DNA of 53,521 nt from a virus (IMGVR_UViG_3300020281_000034:1-53521), one strand, 5' to 3'; counted from the first letter of the stretch, positions 1 to 7,510 are shown. The notes: a model not told the origin generated them from the letters alone. Numbers and translations: made by a program.

Positions 1-267
1 TTTCTTTTTCGCTTCCTTTTTATCCCACTTTTCTTTATCTCTTCGTCTATCGAATGTCAGTTCTTGACGCATTTTTAGTTGATTCATAAACTTATCTTTG
101 ATCTTTGGATTGTTACCAGATGCACTGATAAACCAACGAATGGCCTCATACGAGAACCCTTTGAACAGTAATTTTTCACCTCTGTACAGTACTCCTGTTG
201 CATTTTCTAACTCTAATTTGTACTCACCATAGTTATAATAAAGCGTTCTATGCCCCGTTATACCCAA
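1..267 (-). CDS. hypothetical protein, 3' part runs off the left edge
   Basis: An uninterrupted minus-strand reading frame extends from a TTG at 265-267 to the window edge. An in-frame stop lies upstream at 274-276, and a GGGGGA stretch about 10 nt before the TTG can act as a ribosome-binding site. It overlaps the end of the preceding gene, a layout typical of this genome. The visible 89 residues include an aromatic middle part (SYEAIRWFISASGNN) and a very Lys/Arg/Glu-rich tail. I do not recognise the family. The start is the least certain part; an internal ATG at 87 would give only a 29-residue fragment. Confidence 0.5.
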   Translation of the reverse strand, partial: MGITGHRTLYYNYGEYKLELENATGVLYRGEKLLFKGFSYEAIRWFISASGNNPKIKDKFMNQLKMRQELTFDRRRDKEKWDKKEAKKK

Positions 268-442
268 AGTATTCTATTCCCCCACCATGTTGATCATAGT
301 CATATTTGTTCTCAATACGTGCAATCTGGTCTTTCAACACCAACTTTTCTTTCTTAATATCTCTACGTTCTTCATCTGTTAATATATCGTTTTCTAGTCT
401 TTCTTCCAATTTCTGATGTTCTTTTCGTAGAGCATTAAGCAT
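248..442 (-). CDS. small coiled-coil protein, YdcH/DUF465-like
   Basis: A 64-residue protein, almost entirely charged helix. The segment KKEKLVLKDQIARIE and the upstream LRKEHQKLEERL follow the pattern of the YdcH/DUF465 family of short two-helix proteins, whose function is unknown. It is the fourth or fifth gene of a leftward chain of small genes and overlaps the next gene by about 20 nt. The acidic and glycine-rich tail (HGGGIEYFGYNGA) is not part of the usual family. The family call is by pattern only. Confidence 0.6.
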   Translation of the reverse strand: MLNALRKEHQKLEERLENDILTDEERRDIKKEKLVLKDQIARIENKYDYDQHGGGIEYFGYNGA

Positions 443-451
443 ATGAATCTC

Positions 452-703
452 CTATTTTTTCTTTTTGGTTTTCTTCAGAGCGGCTCGTAACGCTCTCTGA
501 AAGTTGATTTCTTCTTGGTCTATTTCTTCATTAGATATAGGTTTAGGTTCTTCCGAAACACTCTTTCTTGTTCTCGGAACAACCTCTTCTGGTATCTCGA
601 CAATCTCGTTCTCGTTATTATCACCATATAAATGTTTGTGTTTTCGTTTGAATTTTTGTATACGATACTTGAGCTGTCTAACTCTTTCATCCATATCATA
701 CAT
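452..703 (-). CDS. hypothetical basic/acidic small protein
   Basis: 83 residues: a basic N-terminal helix (VRQLKYRIQKFKRKHKHL), an acidic middle and a poly-Lys end (KKTKKKK). No family is recognised. The ATG is preceded by AATAAATA with a 5-nt gap, a one-base variant of the T4-type late promoter at the same spacing seen before bS21 (24268) and the gene at 7511. The start could therefore be on a leaderless message, but no separate Shine-Dalgarno sequence is visible. Confidence 0.55.
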   Translation of the reverse strand: MYDMDERVRQLKYRIQKFKRKHKHLYGDNNENEIVEIPEEVVPRTRKSVSEEPKPISNEEIDQEEINFQRALRAALKKTKKKK

Positions 704-714
704 AAAAGTATTTA

Positions 715-918
715 TTAAGTTAGGTACTCCTCTTCTGTACTATCAATGTAGTCATTTTGACCCATGAACTTTCGATTAACTGTGACTCTTTTTACTCGTA
801 CATTACCATCCTCTTCTTCTAGTATGTACTTTGTATGTTCCTCTTTAATGAGTTTACCATTCTGTTTACTCATGAATCGGTCATGACCCCATATGTCAAT
901 TACATTATCGTCACTCAC
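715..918 (-). CDS. hypothetical protein
   Basis: 67 residues, acidic, no transmembrane segment or known motif. It starts 3 nt downstream of the stop of the 922-1296 gene, and a GGAGAT ribosome-binding site lies inside the end of that gene. It is probably co-transcribed with the neighbouring small genes. I do not recognise a family. Confidence 0.55.
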   Translation of the reverse strand: MSDDNVIDIWGHDRFMSKQNGKLIKEEHTKYILEEEDGNVRVKRVTVNRKFMGQNDYIDSTEEEYLT

Positions 919-921
919 AAT

Positions 922-1296
922 TTATCTCCTCTTACCAGTGGCCGAATTTTTTGCGTCAACACTAGATAAAACTTGGAGTCCACCCTTGTTGTACGCTTGT
1001 CCTATGACCACATTTCCTTTATATATAGGAGTTTCTTTGACAAAACCATTACCGATTGCGTCAGATGTCTTGACCTTTGCAGTATATGTCCGCTGATCTA
1101 TCGTACCACCACGACCTTTGACAGTGGTTTTACCATGTTTATACGCAACAAACTCCTCTAGTGTCAACATAGGGAGTTTCATACGTTTCAAAAACTTGTT
1201 GTGTTCACGCATTTCTGACTCGTACTTGCGTGTGTCTACTCTCTTACGCTTGCGTTTGAGATTAGTAGTCGTATAGTAGATAGGTAATATGTGCAT
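922..1296 (-). CDS. hypothetical basic protein
   Basis: 124 residues. The N-terminal third is strongly basic (LKRKRKRVDTRKYESEMREHNKFLKRMK). The rest is Gly/Thr/Lys-rich with TPIYKGNVVIGQAYNKGGLQVL, which may form beta strands. The composition suggests nucleic-acid binding, but there is no motif to prove it. Proteins of this composition recur among small accessory genes of marine T4-like phages. The start sits directly after the stop of the upstream membrane-protein gene. Confidence 0.55.
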   Translation of the reverse strand: MHILPIYYTTTNLKRKRKRVDTRKYESEMREHNKFLKRMKLPMLTLEEFVAYKHGKTTVKGRGGTIDQRTYTAKVKTSDAIGNGFVKETPIYKGNVVIGQAYNKGGLQVLSSVDAKNSATGKRR

Positions 1297-1494
1297 CTAT
1301 CTACTAATAGGATGAATACAAATTGCAGTAGTTATGGCCGCAAGACCATAACCAAACCATGCAAACATTTCAGATAAAGTAAGTGCATTGTCCATACACT
1401 TACCATCACAATCTGCACCAGCAGTACCAAGTATTATGAGAATACCTATGATACCGATACTCCAAGACAGTATAACTCTAAAATTATACCACAT
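1297..1494 (-). CDS. small membrane protein, two predicted transmembrane helices
   Basis: 65 residues with two hydrophobic segments (about residues 7-25 and 43-60) separated by an acidic, Cys-containing loop (GADCDGKCMD). Inner-membrane location is likely. The gene overlaps its neighbour by one base at 1494, so it is translationally coupled. The length and topology are compatible with a holin or a membrane effector, but it is not next to a lysis gene, so no function is assigned. Confidence 0.55.
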   Translation of the reverse strand: MWYNFRVILSWSIGIIGILIILGTAGADCDGKCMDNALTLSEMFAWFGYGLAAITTAICIHPISR

Positions 1495-1778
1495 TAAGCA
1501 GCCTCCAACATTGTAAATGGAACTTGATATGTTGCAGTTTCGCCAGTAATTGGTGATCTTACCATATCGACAAGTGCTCTTGTCTTGTTGATTTTGACCA
1601 CAGTACCAGGCGTCTTTTTTGTTTTCTGAACAACATAGACTCTCATACCTACTTTTATGTCTGATTTTGCTTTCATAGTCTTGATATCTCTACACATACC
1701 CATAACTTCAGTTAGTTCACTAGGTGTCATAGTGTGTAGTATTTCTGATACTTTTCTCATGTTAGTAATAGTAACCAT
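1494..1778 (-). CDS. hypothetical protein with SH3/KOW-like C-terminal half
   Basis: 94 residues. The N-terminal half is helical (SEILHTMTPSELTEVMGMCRDI). The C-terminal half, KVGMRVYVVQKTKKTPGTVVKINKTR, reads like a small beta-barrel of the KOW/SH3 type. The start is supported by AGGAGAATATATA before the ATG, and the ATG overlaps the upstream stop (TAATG). The N-terminal helix resembles LSPIEIENMAAELVKTS of the upstream protein, so the two may be related. Function unknown. Confidence 0.6.
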   Translation of the reverse strand: MVTITNMRKVSEILHTMTPSELTEVMGMCRDIKTMKAKSDIKVGMRVYVVQKTKKTPGTVVKINKTRALVDMVRSPITGETATYQVPFTMLEAA

Positions 1779-1972
1779 TATATATTCTCCTTGTTATCAA
1801 AATCTTCAATTACTAATTCATCTTCATAATCTTGCAGACTTGATGCAACTGCGAACTCTAGACGCAATGCAACATATGGACTTGTTTTTACAAGTTCTGC
1901 AGCCATATTCTCTATTTCTATAGGACTTAAATTTTGTAGTGTCTTTACTGCAAGTTTAGTTCTTACTGACAT
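1778..1972 (-). CDS. hypothetical small acidic protein, first gene of an early operon
   Basis: 64 residues, helical and acidic at the C-terminus (DYEDELVIEDFDNKENI). It is the first gene after the sigma70-like promoter at 1996-2024. Its leader contains AGAGAGG a few nt before the ATG, one of the purine leaders complementary to the loop of the small RNA at 21488-21577. No family is recognised. Confidence 0.6.
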   Translation of the reverse strand: MSVRTKLAVKTLQNLSPIEIENMAAELVKTSPYVALRLEFAVASSLQDYEDELVIEDFDNKENI

Positions 1973-1988
1973 TTTTACCTCTCTGTTT

Positions 1989-2024
1989 ACGAATCACTAT
2001 ATCATATATATTGTTTCGTGTCAA
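1989..2024 (-). promoter_or_regulatory. sigma70-like promoter with ACGAATCA octamer
   Basis: On the minus strand TTGACA (2019-2024), a 17-nt spacer ending in TGA and TATAGT (1996-2001) are followed at once by GATTCGT. The -35 overlaps the stop codon of the upstream nucleotidase gene. The octamer ACGAATCA lies at 1989-1996 on the plus strand. It drives the small-gene block 1972 to 1. Confidence 0.75.
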
Positions 2025-2560
2025 GTCCTATATAGACCATGTGCATAAACCATATTGATATTTTTAACCAAGTCTGCATATGAGTCTTGATTGGCCTGAT
2101 ATAGAAACCCTATTCCACCAGCTTTTTCCCACTTCTCAATGTTACTAGGTTTATCATCAACCAAAATATTTGGTGAACCATCAATAGGATTGGTTGCATA
2201 TTGTTCTTTCTGACGAGTGAATATTAAATTCTCAATCGCAGGGGGCATCAAATCATTGTCCTCTAACCACCTTCTCTTGTGGTATGCAGAGTTATCCCTA
2301 TCACCCCTTAATGGTGACGAACATATTCCCCACTGACCTTTTGACCTTGTTTCTACAAAGTTTACTAAATCATATGTATCTTCAAATATTGATAGTGTGT
2401 AAAAGAAGTCAGTACCTATGAGTTCTTGTAATGACTTGTCTTTTCTTGGAATCTCTTTCCAATGATCTCTATTGAACTTCTTTGCAAATGCACCAAAGAA
2501 GTCTGCAAGGACTCCGTCCATGTCTAAGTATAAAATTGTTGCATTTCCTACTTTTTTCAT
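2021..2560 (-). CDS. 5'(3')-deoxyribonucleotidase-like HAD phosphatase
   Basis: 179 residues. The N-terminal DMDGVLADF supplies the two HAD catalytic aspartates (about D13 and D15). Later motifs are CSSPLRGD (motif II) and LVDDKPSNIEKWEKAGG (motifs III/IV). This is the NT5C-type fold that removes phosphate from (deoxy)nucleoside monophosphates, and such genes are common in T4-like marine phages. I chose the ATG at 2560 rather than an upstream one because it has GGAG 10 nt before it and follows the stop of the small upstream gene. The exact substrate cannot be told from sequence. Confidence 0.8.
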   Translation of the reverse strand: MKKVGNATILYLDMDGVLADFFGAFAKKFNRDHWKEIPRKDKSLQELIGTDFFYTLSIFEDTYDLVNFVETRSKGQWGICSSPLRGDRDNSAYHKRRWLEDNDLMPPAIENLIFTRQKEQYATNPIDGSPNILVDDKPSNIEKWEKAGGIGFLYQANQDSYADLVKNINMVYAHGLYRT

Positions 2561-2561
2561 A

Positions 2562-2726
2562 TTATATTTTCTCCATAGTAATTTTTTTATCATCCCACTT
2601 GAGAAGTTCTAAATTAAACATTGGAAAACAATGTTTAAAGTTTTCCATCTGTGACATTTCTTTTTTGGTCAAGCCAGTTATTGTCATGATGGTTTTTTTA
2701 CCAATTGTCTTTGTTGTAATTTTCAT
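2562..2726 (-). CDS. 54-residue hypothetical protein
   Basis: A short frame (MKITTKTIGKKT... ending TMEKI) with a clean AAGGTGA ribosome-binding site, sitting just behind a consensus promoter (2755-2783). Its stop is one base from the ATG of the nucleotidase gene, so the two form an operon. The sequence is mixed basic/hydrophobic with no known family. Its tight placement between promoter and next gene is the main evidence that it is real. Confidence 0.6.
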   Translation of the reverse strand: MKITTKTIGKKTIMTITGLTKKEMSQMENFKHCFPMFNLELLKWDDKKITMEKI

Positions 2727-2754
2727 AACGAATCACCTTTCTCTCTATACTATT

Positions 2755-2783
2755 AATATACCTGTTTTCATAACAAATGTCAA
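2755..2783 (-). promoter_or_regulatory. consensus sigma70-like promoter
   Basis: TTGACA at 2778-2783, exact 17-nt spacer, TATATT at 2755-2760, minus strand. The octamer ACGAATCA (2728-2735) lies in the leader, overlapping the ribosome-binding site of the first gene. The leader also contains AGAGAG. It drives the 54-residue gene and the nucleotidase. Confidence 0.8.
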
Positions 2784-2795
2784 CCCCTAAAAACA

Positions 2796-2822
2796 AAAAA
2801 ACCTCAAAAAGATGAGGTTTTT
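2796..2822 (-). terminator. intrinsic terminator
   Basis: A stem CCTCA/TGAGG (2802-2806 with 2813-2817), extended by A/T pairs and followed on the minus strand by a run of seven T. It lies after the secreted-protein gene (ends 2848) and directly before the next promoter, insulating the two units. Confidence 0.75.
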
Positions 2823-2847
2823 CTGAAAAATATATTGATGTATTATA

Positions 2848-3243
2848 TTAGAATGATATAGTCGCACCTAACTTAATGTCTTTTCTTTCTGACGCATCAA
2901 TATCCCAGCTTGTTTTACCATATACTTCTACAGGTAATGGAATCATATCACCCATATCGTATGTTAACTCTAGATTAATGTTTGGTCTATTTCCCTCATC
3001 TAAAGTGTCAAACAACATAAAACTGTCGGTTGCAGAGGAGTCGTATATAGAAATAAGTGTACCAATTGATAGTTCTAACTGATCATGATTCCACTCAATT
3101 TCTGGTTCATACTTCATGATTGTATTTTCATTGTCAACTGAATATTCAGCTGTAACATCATGACTATGAGAAAGTTCTGCAACTGTATACGTTGCAAAGA
3201 GTAACACAGCGAGAAACGCTGTCAGACTTGATAGTAATTTCAT
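2848..3243 (-). CDS. secreted beta-rich protein, possibly outer-membrane associated
   Basis: 131 residues with a clear signal peptide (MKLLSSLTAFLAVLLFATYTVA). The mature part has alternating beta-strand segments and ends in LGATISF; a C-terminal Phe after an alternating strand resembles the sorting signal of outer-membrane beta-barrels. It is too short for a normal porin (perhaps four to six strands). It has its own late promoter (3292-3299) and terminator, so it is a single-gene late unit. Possible roles are envelope modification late in infection or a porin fragment captured from the host; neither is proven. Confidence 0.6.
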   Translation of the reverse strand: MKLLSSLTAFLAVLLFATYTVAELSHSHDVTAEYSVDNENTIMKYEPEIEWNHDQLELSIGTLISIYDSSATDSFMLFDTLDEGNRPNINLELTYDMGDMIPLPVEVYGKTSWDIDASERKDIKLGATISF

Positions 3244-3291
3244 GTGAGATTTTCCTTATTCTATTTGTGGACATTGTGTCACACAAAGACA

Positions 3292-3299
3292 TATTTATA
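3292..3299 (-). promoter_or_regulatory. T4-type late promoter
   Basis: An exact TATAAATA on the minus strand, about 50 nt before the ATG of the secreted-protein gene at 3243. There is no -35 element, as expected for gp55/gp33-dependent late promoters. Confidence 0.7.
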
Positions 3300-3300
3300 A

Positions 3301-3966
3301 TTATCTTTTCTTTAATCTTAACTGTTTAGATATCCAAGACTTAGCGATTGTATTATTCACTTTCTTCTTAACAAGTATCATACATCTCTTCCATACTTTC
3401 TTGAATACATCTTCACCAGCATCATTGTTGTCTACAACTATAAAATTACTTGAACCAAATAGTGTTTGAAATTTACCTATGTTATTTTGAACTGCATTCC
3501 ACATCTTCGCAACTTGAACTTCTGGTAGAGTTCTAGACCTCATCTTATTTCTTTCTTGTGCAGTATCTAGTGATGTATTAACAAATATCATGTATGTTTC
3601 ATATCCTAATGCACGTAATCCTCTTACTTGTTGTGATATTTTATCATACTCTCTACCTGTACCATCAATGATAACTCCTAGTCTACCCTTTAGAAAGTTC
3701 CCTTGCATACGGGCCGTAACCTCTTTCGCTTTAACTCTTATATCTTGACCTTGATCAGAATATATATCCTCTGGTGTTGTTTCCAACCCAGCGTCCTTTA
3801 ACATCTTTTCGTATATATCGTCAGAGTTTACAATCTTCATACCCAATCCACCTGTAGATCTTCTTACTACATATGACTTACCAGATCCTGGCCCGCCTGC
3901 AAGAAATATCGCTTTAAATATATTGGGGTCGTAAACTCCTTCCTGTATTTGTTGAAATGTTTTCAT
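3301..3966 (-). CDS. P-loop kinase / zeta-toxin-like ATPase with capsid-targeting N-terminus
   Basis: 221 residues. GGPGSGKS (residues 24-31) is a Walker A motif. VNSDDI, IIDGTGR and FVNTSLDTAQERNKMRSR follow the layout of zeta-toxin/AAA_33 kinases. The first ten residues, MKTFQQIQEG, match the T4 capsid-targeting pattern (MKT-aromatic-x-x-hydrophobic-x-E) and end in I-x-E|G, the cleavage consensus of the T4 prohead protease gp21. The protein is therefore probably packaged in the head and trimmed. The C-terminus is basic (KKKVNNTIAKSWISKQLRLKKR). The substrate is unknown. Its start overlaps the upstream small gene by 53 nt; AGGA precedes the ATG. Confidence 0.75.
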   Translation of the reverse strand: MKTFQQIQEGVYDPNIFKAIFLAGGPGSGKSYVVRRSTGGLGMKIVNSDDIYEKMLKDAGLETTPEDIYSDQGQDIRVKAKEVTARMQGNFLKGRLGVIIDGTGREYDKISQQVRGLRALGYETYMIFVNTSLDTAQERNKMRSRTLPEVQVAKMWNAVQNNIGKFQTLFGSSNFIVVDNNDAGEDVFKKVWKRCMILVKKKVNNTIAKSWISKQLRLKKR

Positions 3967-4111
3967 GTTTTATTCCTAACAACTCCATAGTTTGTTCTTT
4001 ATATAATTGTTCATAGTATTTAGTTTCCTCATTATCCTGTGTCTGTATTGTTCGATTGGTTTGTTTTTGAAACGTCATTTTGTGTACACGATTTTTGAGT
4101 TTTGCTGTCAT
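3914..4111 (-). CDS. hypothetical small protein
   Basis: 65 residues, polar, no known motif. The ATG has GAGG about 7 nt upstream. The 3' end overlaps the P-loop kinase gene in another frame by 53 nt, an unusually long overlap for this genome. The gene is plausible, but the overlap lowers confidence. Confidence 0.45.
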   Translation of the reverse strand: MTAKLKNRVHKMTFQKQTNRTIQTQDNEETKYYEQLYKEQTMELLGIKHENISTNTGRSLRPQYI

Positions 4112-4171
4112 GGTAGCCTCTTTCTATGGTTAATAAATTATCATAACGAATGAGTTGTTATCATCTCCTTT

Positions 4172-5605
4172 CTAAAATGTTACTTCTGAAGGATCTTCAG
4201 AACCTAGTGGTATTCTATAGTCACCCTCGTTACCTTGATCTTTAATGGTAACTCCAGAACTTGGGAATGGTGACTTAACTGTATCTCTTACACAATCCAT
4301 TACTATTCTGTGTATAGGAGAACCTTCTGCATATGTAAATTTATGTAATAAATTTCTGATTAGATACTTTCCTGTCATACTTTCATCAGATAAATCTAGA
4401 CCTATGAGATCACCTACTTGTAATGTTGTGTTGCCTGGAATTGTAACTCTTAATGATAGTGCAGAGTCTAAAGATGCAAATCTAGATGATCTTCTTTGTA
4501 ACCATTGGTCTGTACCCATATAATCATATTGTGATCTCTCACCCCAAGCTGGATTAAACATACCATTTGCAACATTTCTTTCTATCATCTGCACATGAAG
4601 AACAGAGTCTGGATAATCTCCAATTTGTTTACCATACTGATCCATTGCAGTAGACGCTACTGGAGATTTAGTAGATCCATATTTATTATATTGATCGACA
4701 TGAATATCCCTGTCAAAATCCTGTAAATAATTGTAATCAAACTCTTGGTAATCTTTATTAAAAATATCTAACAACACTAGTCTTGACCCATACATACCAG
4801 ACAATCTACTTGACATAGTGTCGGTTGTTGACATTACTTGTATATCTAGAATATTTGTTAATTTAGCAATAACTCCCTCTTCATTATCCCTTAAATCTAT
4901 TTCTTGTGGTGATACTTCACGATAGACACCTTTTGGATTTTTTCTATCCATCATACTGTCTATTGTTCTAAAAAAATAACCTTTGGTTGTTTCATAGAAT
5001 AAAAATGATGGTGCATAGTCATATTCTTTGGATAAACATCTTTTCGATAAATTTACTATGAAATCAAATGGGTGCATATTTGGTGAAACAAGTTTAAAAT
5101 GATTATTCGTAACTTCATAATAAAATTCTTTTTTAGATGCAATTAAATCATCATCTCTTAAAATATTTTGAATGATATCTTCTGATGGCTCACCCTCATA
5201 TGATTTGACAACACGCACATGATTATTTCTGATAAATTCTGGTGTAGTAAAGTGCAACATAAATGCATCTGTATTTTCATTGACTCCAACTTTATCGTCA
5301 ATTTTATAAACGTATAATGGTGTTTCAGTATAATTAATGATACGATTTCTATCACCTGTATCATCAGCGTTCGGTGTTGACAGTTTAAGTTTAAGTTTTT
5401 CTTGACCTATAATACCTATATCTTTGTTACCTAATAAATTATTAGTGTCTTGGAAAGATATAGTTCCACTTACAGATGTAGAGAAAAGATCTTCATATAT
5501 GTTTATATCTGCAACTAGTTCAGTTAAGTCAAGTTCTAAACCACTTACTGTACAAAGTGTACATTCTTCTAGTTGAAATTCACCAGCGTATTGTATGACA
5601 GCCAT
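4172..5605 (-). CDS. 27: baseplate central hub protein, gp27-like
   Basis: 477 residues. The N-terminal part (DINIYEDLFSTSVSGTISFQDTNNLL) and C-terminal part (ATIPGNTTLQVGD-like turn, then a strand ending before the tail) follow the domain order of T4 gp27, the trimeric hub that joins the tail tube to the cell-puncturing device. It is longer than T4 gp27 (391 aa), as is usual in marine relatives. It is the last of three leftward baseplate genes (gp48/54, gp53, gp27) behind the late promoter at 7053-7060. No gp5 lysozyme is visible next to it. Confidence 0.7.
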   Translation of the reverse strand: MAVIQYAGEFQLEECTLCTVSGLELDLTELVADINIYEDLFSTSVSGTISFQDTNNLLGNKDIGIIGQEKLKLKLSTPNADDTGDRNRIINYTETPLYVYKIDDKVGVNENTDAFMLHFTTPEFIRNNHVRVVKSYEGEPSEDIIQNILRDDDLIASKKEFYYEVTNNHFKLVSPNMHPFDFIVNLSKRCLSKEYDYAPSFLFYETTKGYFFRTIDSMMDRKNPKGVYREVSPQEIDLRDNEEGVIAKLTNILDIQVMSTTDTMSSRLSGMYGSRLVLLDIFNKDYQEFDYNYLQDFDRDIHVDQYNKYGSTKSPVASTAMDQYGKQIGDYPDSVLHVQMIERNVANGMFNPAWGERSQYDYMGTDQWLQRRSSRFASLDSALSLRVTIPGNTTLQVGDLIGLDLSDESMTGKYLIRNLLHKFTYAEGSPIHRIVMDCVRDTVKSPFPSSGVTIKDQGNEGDYRIPLGSEDPSEVTF

Positions 5606-5606
5606 A

Positions 5607-6134
5607 TTATTTTCTCAATAGTTGTTGTATTTCTCTCTTTATTTGAGGAATATATTCTGGTTTTATAACTCTTATTTGTCTTTTATTATCCTCTGCTCTT
5701 TCTGCATAATTATAGTTTGTAACTATAACTGCGTCCTCTGGTATGGTATTTGCAGAGTCACTTGGTATTTCTATTACTTTAGTCGTATCACCAGATGTTT
5801 GTTTCACTTCATAATGATGAACTGCATCTGGATTATCATACAGTTCTTGTAAGTTTCTGTCAAATGTTGCATTTGTGAGTGGCCAATCATGATAATAATC
5901 CATTACATCATTTGCAAGTAATAGAACCCAATGAAGTTTTTCGTCATTGTAAAACGCTTTCGCTAAAAATTCTGGAGTCTGACCAGATTGTACATCATAG
6001 TAATCAAATGTAACATTGTATCTTTTAACAAGATCTTTAAATCTAACTTTTCTTGTTATTTCTAAAAAAGTAGTCTTTGTACCATTATCTAATACATCTA
6101 CTTCTATAGTAGGAAAATTTGAAAAAAATGACAT
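5607..6134 (-). CDS. 53: baseplate wedge protein gp53
   Basis: 175 residues. The central stretch TPEFLAKAFYNDEKLHWVLLLANDVMDYYHDWPLT matches T4 gp53 (ANAIYGNPQLYWVLLMCND...YYGW), including the tryptophan and the YWVLL/HWVLL core. The C-terminal IRVIKPEYIPQIKREI corresponds to the gp53 end that closes the wedge. It lies between gp27-like and gp48/54-like genes with 1-2 nt gaps, so it is co-expressed with the hub. Confidence 0.85.
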   Translation of the reverse strand: MSFFSNFPTIEVDVLDNGTKTTFLEITRKVRFKDLVKRYNVTFDYYDVQSGQTPEFLAKAFYNDEKLHWVLLLANDVMDYYHDWPLTNATFDRNLQELYDNPDAVHHYEVKQTSGDTTKVIEIPSDSANTIPEDAVIVTNYNYAERAEDNKRQIRVIKPEYIPQIKREIQQLLRK

Positions 6135-6136
6135 GA

Positions 6137-7018
6137 TTAAAAACCTTCTGCAATTTTCTCTTTTGTTATGATACCAAGTTCTCTAAACTGTAAGGTTAGT
6201 TCTGTTTCCACTGGTTGATCATCAACAAAAAATTGTGTTCTTTCTCCACCATATTTTACCTGTACTGACTCTAATGCACATTCGTCAATTCTATGTAAGT
6301 GTCTGCCAGGTACATATGAAATATCAAATGTGGATGGTACTTCCATTGTTCTACCACCAACACCACCCTCTACAGGAAATTCAGGCATTGCATGATATCG
6401 AAATAATGTAACAATTTCTTTAATTATTTGTGCTTCTTCTGAACTTTTTGGTAACATTCTAAAAGTAAATGCAAATGCTCTCCTATCAATACCTTCAAAC
6501 TTTAATTCAGTTCTATTGTTTGTAACTCTTCCTTTACCCAATTCTAAAGCTGCTTTTGCACCTGTTACACCAAGTCCTTCAGCAACATTTGCAACTAATC
6601 TTGATCCTTCTGCAGCCACAGCACTTGCAACTCTATCAGCAGTTTCTTTTGAGTTTATATTATCTTGATTTATTGCATTACCAGCTGCAAGTAATCCAGC
6701 GACTATTAACCCTATCTCTGTGTCTGCATAATTTACTTTGTGTGATACTTCAATAGTGGGTGGCATCTGTATTTGAATTGTTGAATTTAAAGTTTTTCTA
6801 GGTGGTCTTGGAACTGTTATATATTCATTACCACCAATACCACTTGCGTCTATTGCTCCACTACCATAACTTATAGTTGGTTGTTCTCGTACTCTTATTT
6901 GAAATTGAATGTAATGACTACTACTTTTACCATCTACATCTAGTGGATATTGATAAGAAGTCCTATTTGCAGTGATGTGTGATTTTTGTCCATCAGTTCC
7001 TATGATTAATTGAGCCAT
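6137..7018 (-). CDS. baseplate tube initiator, gp48/gp54-like
   Basis: 293 residues. The C-terminal third (LHRIDECALESVQVKYGGERTQFF, then ETELTLQFRELGIITKEKI) has the strand pattern of T4 gp48/gp54, tail-tube-like proteins that cap the baseplate and start tube growth. The middle holds an Ala/Gly-rich helical insert (about 95-150). I cannot tell gp48 from gp54 without a profile search. It is the first gene behind the leftward late promoter at 7053-7060. Its ATG region also contains the rightward late promoter at 7018-7025. Confidence 0.65.
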   Translation of the reverse strand: MAQLIIGTDGQKSHITANRTSYQYPLDVDGKSSSHYIQFQIRVREQPTISYGSGAIDASGIGGNEYITVPRPPRKTLNSTIQIQMPPTIEVSHKVNYADTEIGLIVAGLLAAGNAINQDNINSKETADRVASAVAAEGSRLVANVAEGLGVTGAKAALELGKGRVTNNRTELKFEGIDRRAFAFTFRMLPKSSEEAQIIKEIVTLFRYHAMPEFPVEGGVGGRTMEVPSTFDISYVPGRHLHRIDECALESVQVKYGGERTQFFVDDQPVETELTLQFRELGIITKEKIAEGF

Positions 7019-7025
7019 ATAAATA
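7018..7025 (+). promoter_or_regulatory. T4-type late promoter, rightward
   Basis: An exact TATAAATA on the plus strand, 39 nt before the gp4 ATG at 7065. Its first base is the first base of the start codon of the divergent gp48/54-like gene, so initiation here and leftward elongation share DNA. Confidence 0.8.
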
Positions 7026-7052
7026 GTCCTAAATATATTATGGTTTCAATAG

Positions 7053-7060
7053 TATTTATA
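7053..7060 (-). promoter_or_regulatory. T4-type late promoter, leftward
   Basis: An exact TATAAATA on the minus strand, 34 nt before the ATG of the gp48/54-like gene at 7018. It forms a divergent pair with the rightward promoter only 27 nt away. Confidence 0.8.
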
Positions 7061-7064
7061 CATC

Positions 7065-7493
7065 ATGACATACAAAGGTAGATATATTCCCTCAAAACCT
7101 AGAAAATATAAAGGTGACCCATCAAACATAATTTATAGAAGTTTATGGGAACGTAAATTTATGGTCTATTGTGATAGAAATGATGCAATATTAGAGTGGG
7201 GCAGTGAAGAAATAATCATACCATATAAGTCACCTCTTGATGGTAGAATACACAGGTACTTTCCAGATTTCTATGTAAAAGTAAAACAAAATGATGGTAC
7301 TATTAAAAAGATGATTATAGAAGTTAAACCAAAGAAACAATGTAAACCACCTGTCGGTAAAAAGAAAACCAAATATTATATAAAAGAAGTTCAGACATGG
7401 GGTGTTAATAAAGCCAAGTGGGAATATGCGTTAGAGTGGTGTAAAGATAGAAATATGGAATTTAAAATTCTAACAGAAGATCATCTTGGTTAA
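7065..7493 (+). CDS. 4: head completion protein gp4
   Basis: 142 residues, same length class as T4 gp4 (150). Matching segments are YKGRYIPSKPRKYKGDPSNIIYRSLWERKFM, WGSEEIIIPY and IEVKPKKQCKPPV, the last being the nuclease-like E-x-K core. The end FKILTEDHLG also fits. gp4 acts with gp50/65 to finish packaged heads before tail attachment. It is the first gene of the rightward tail operon. Confidence 0.9.
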   Translation: MTYKGRYIPSKPRKYKGDPSNIIYRSLWERKFMVYCDRNDAILEWGSEEIIIPYKSPLDGRIHRYFPDFYVKVKQNDGTIKKMIIEVKPKKQCKPPVGKKKTKYYIKEVQTWGVNKAKWEYALEWCKDRNMEFKILTEDHLG

Positions 7494-7497
7494 GTCA

Positions 7498-7505
7498 TAT
7501 AAATA
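7498..7505 (+). promoter_or_regulatory. T4-type late promoter 5 nt before an ATG
   Basis: An exact TATAAATA followed by GGAGT and then the ATG at 7511. With T4 geometry, transcription would start at or next to the A of the ATG and give a leaderless message. AGGAG would then serve as a ribosome-binding site only in transcripts that come from the promoter at 7018. Confidence 0.6.
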
Positions 7506-7510
7506 GGAGT

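Noticed and set aside
2482-2790. Plus-strand 102-residue frame
   Set aside because: It overlaps the nucleotidase gene, a 54-residue gene with a good ribosome-binding site and a consensus promoter, all on the minus strand; its composition is not protein-like.
4112-4171. ACGAATGA at 4145 as a further copy of the promoter octamer
   Set aside because: It differs at the seventh base and has no TTGACA/TATAAT pair around it.
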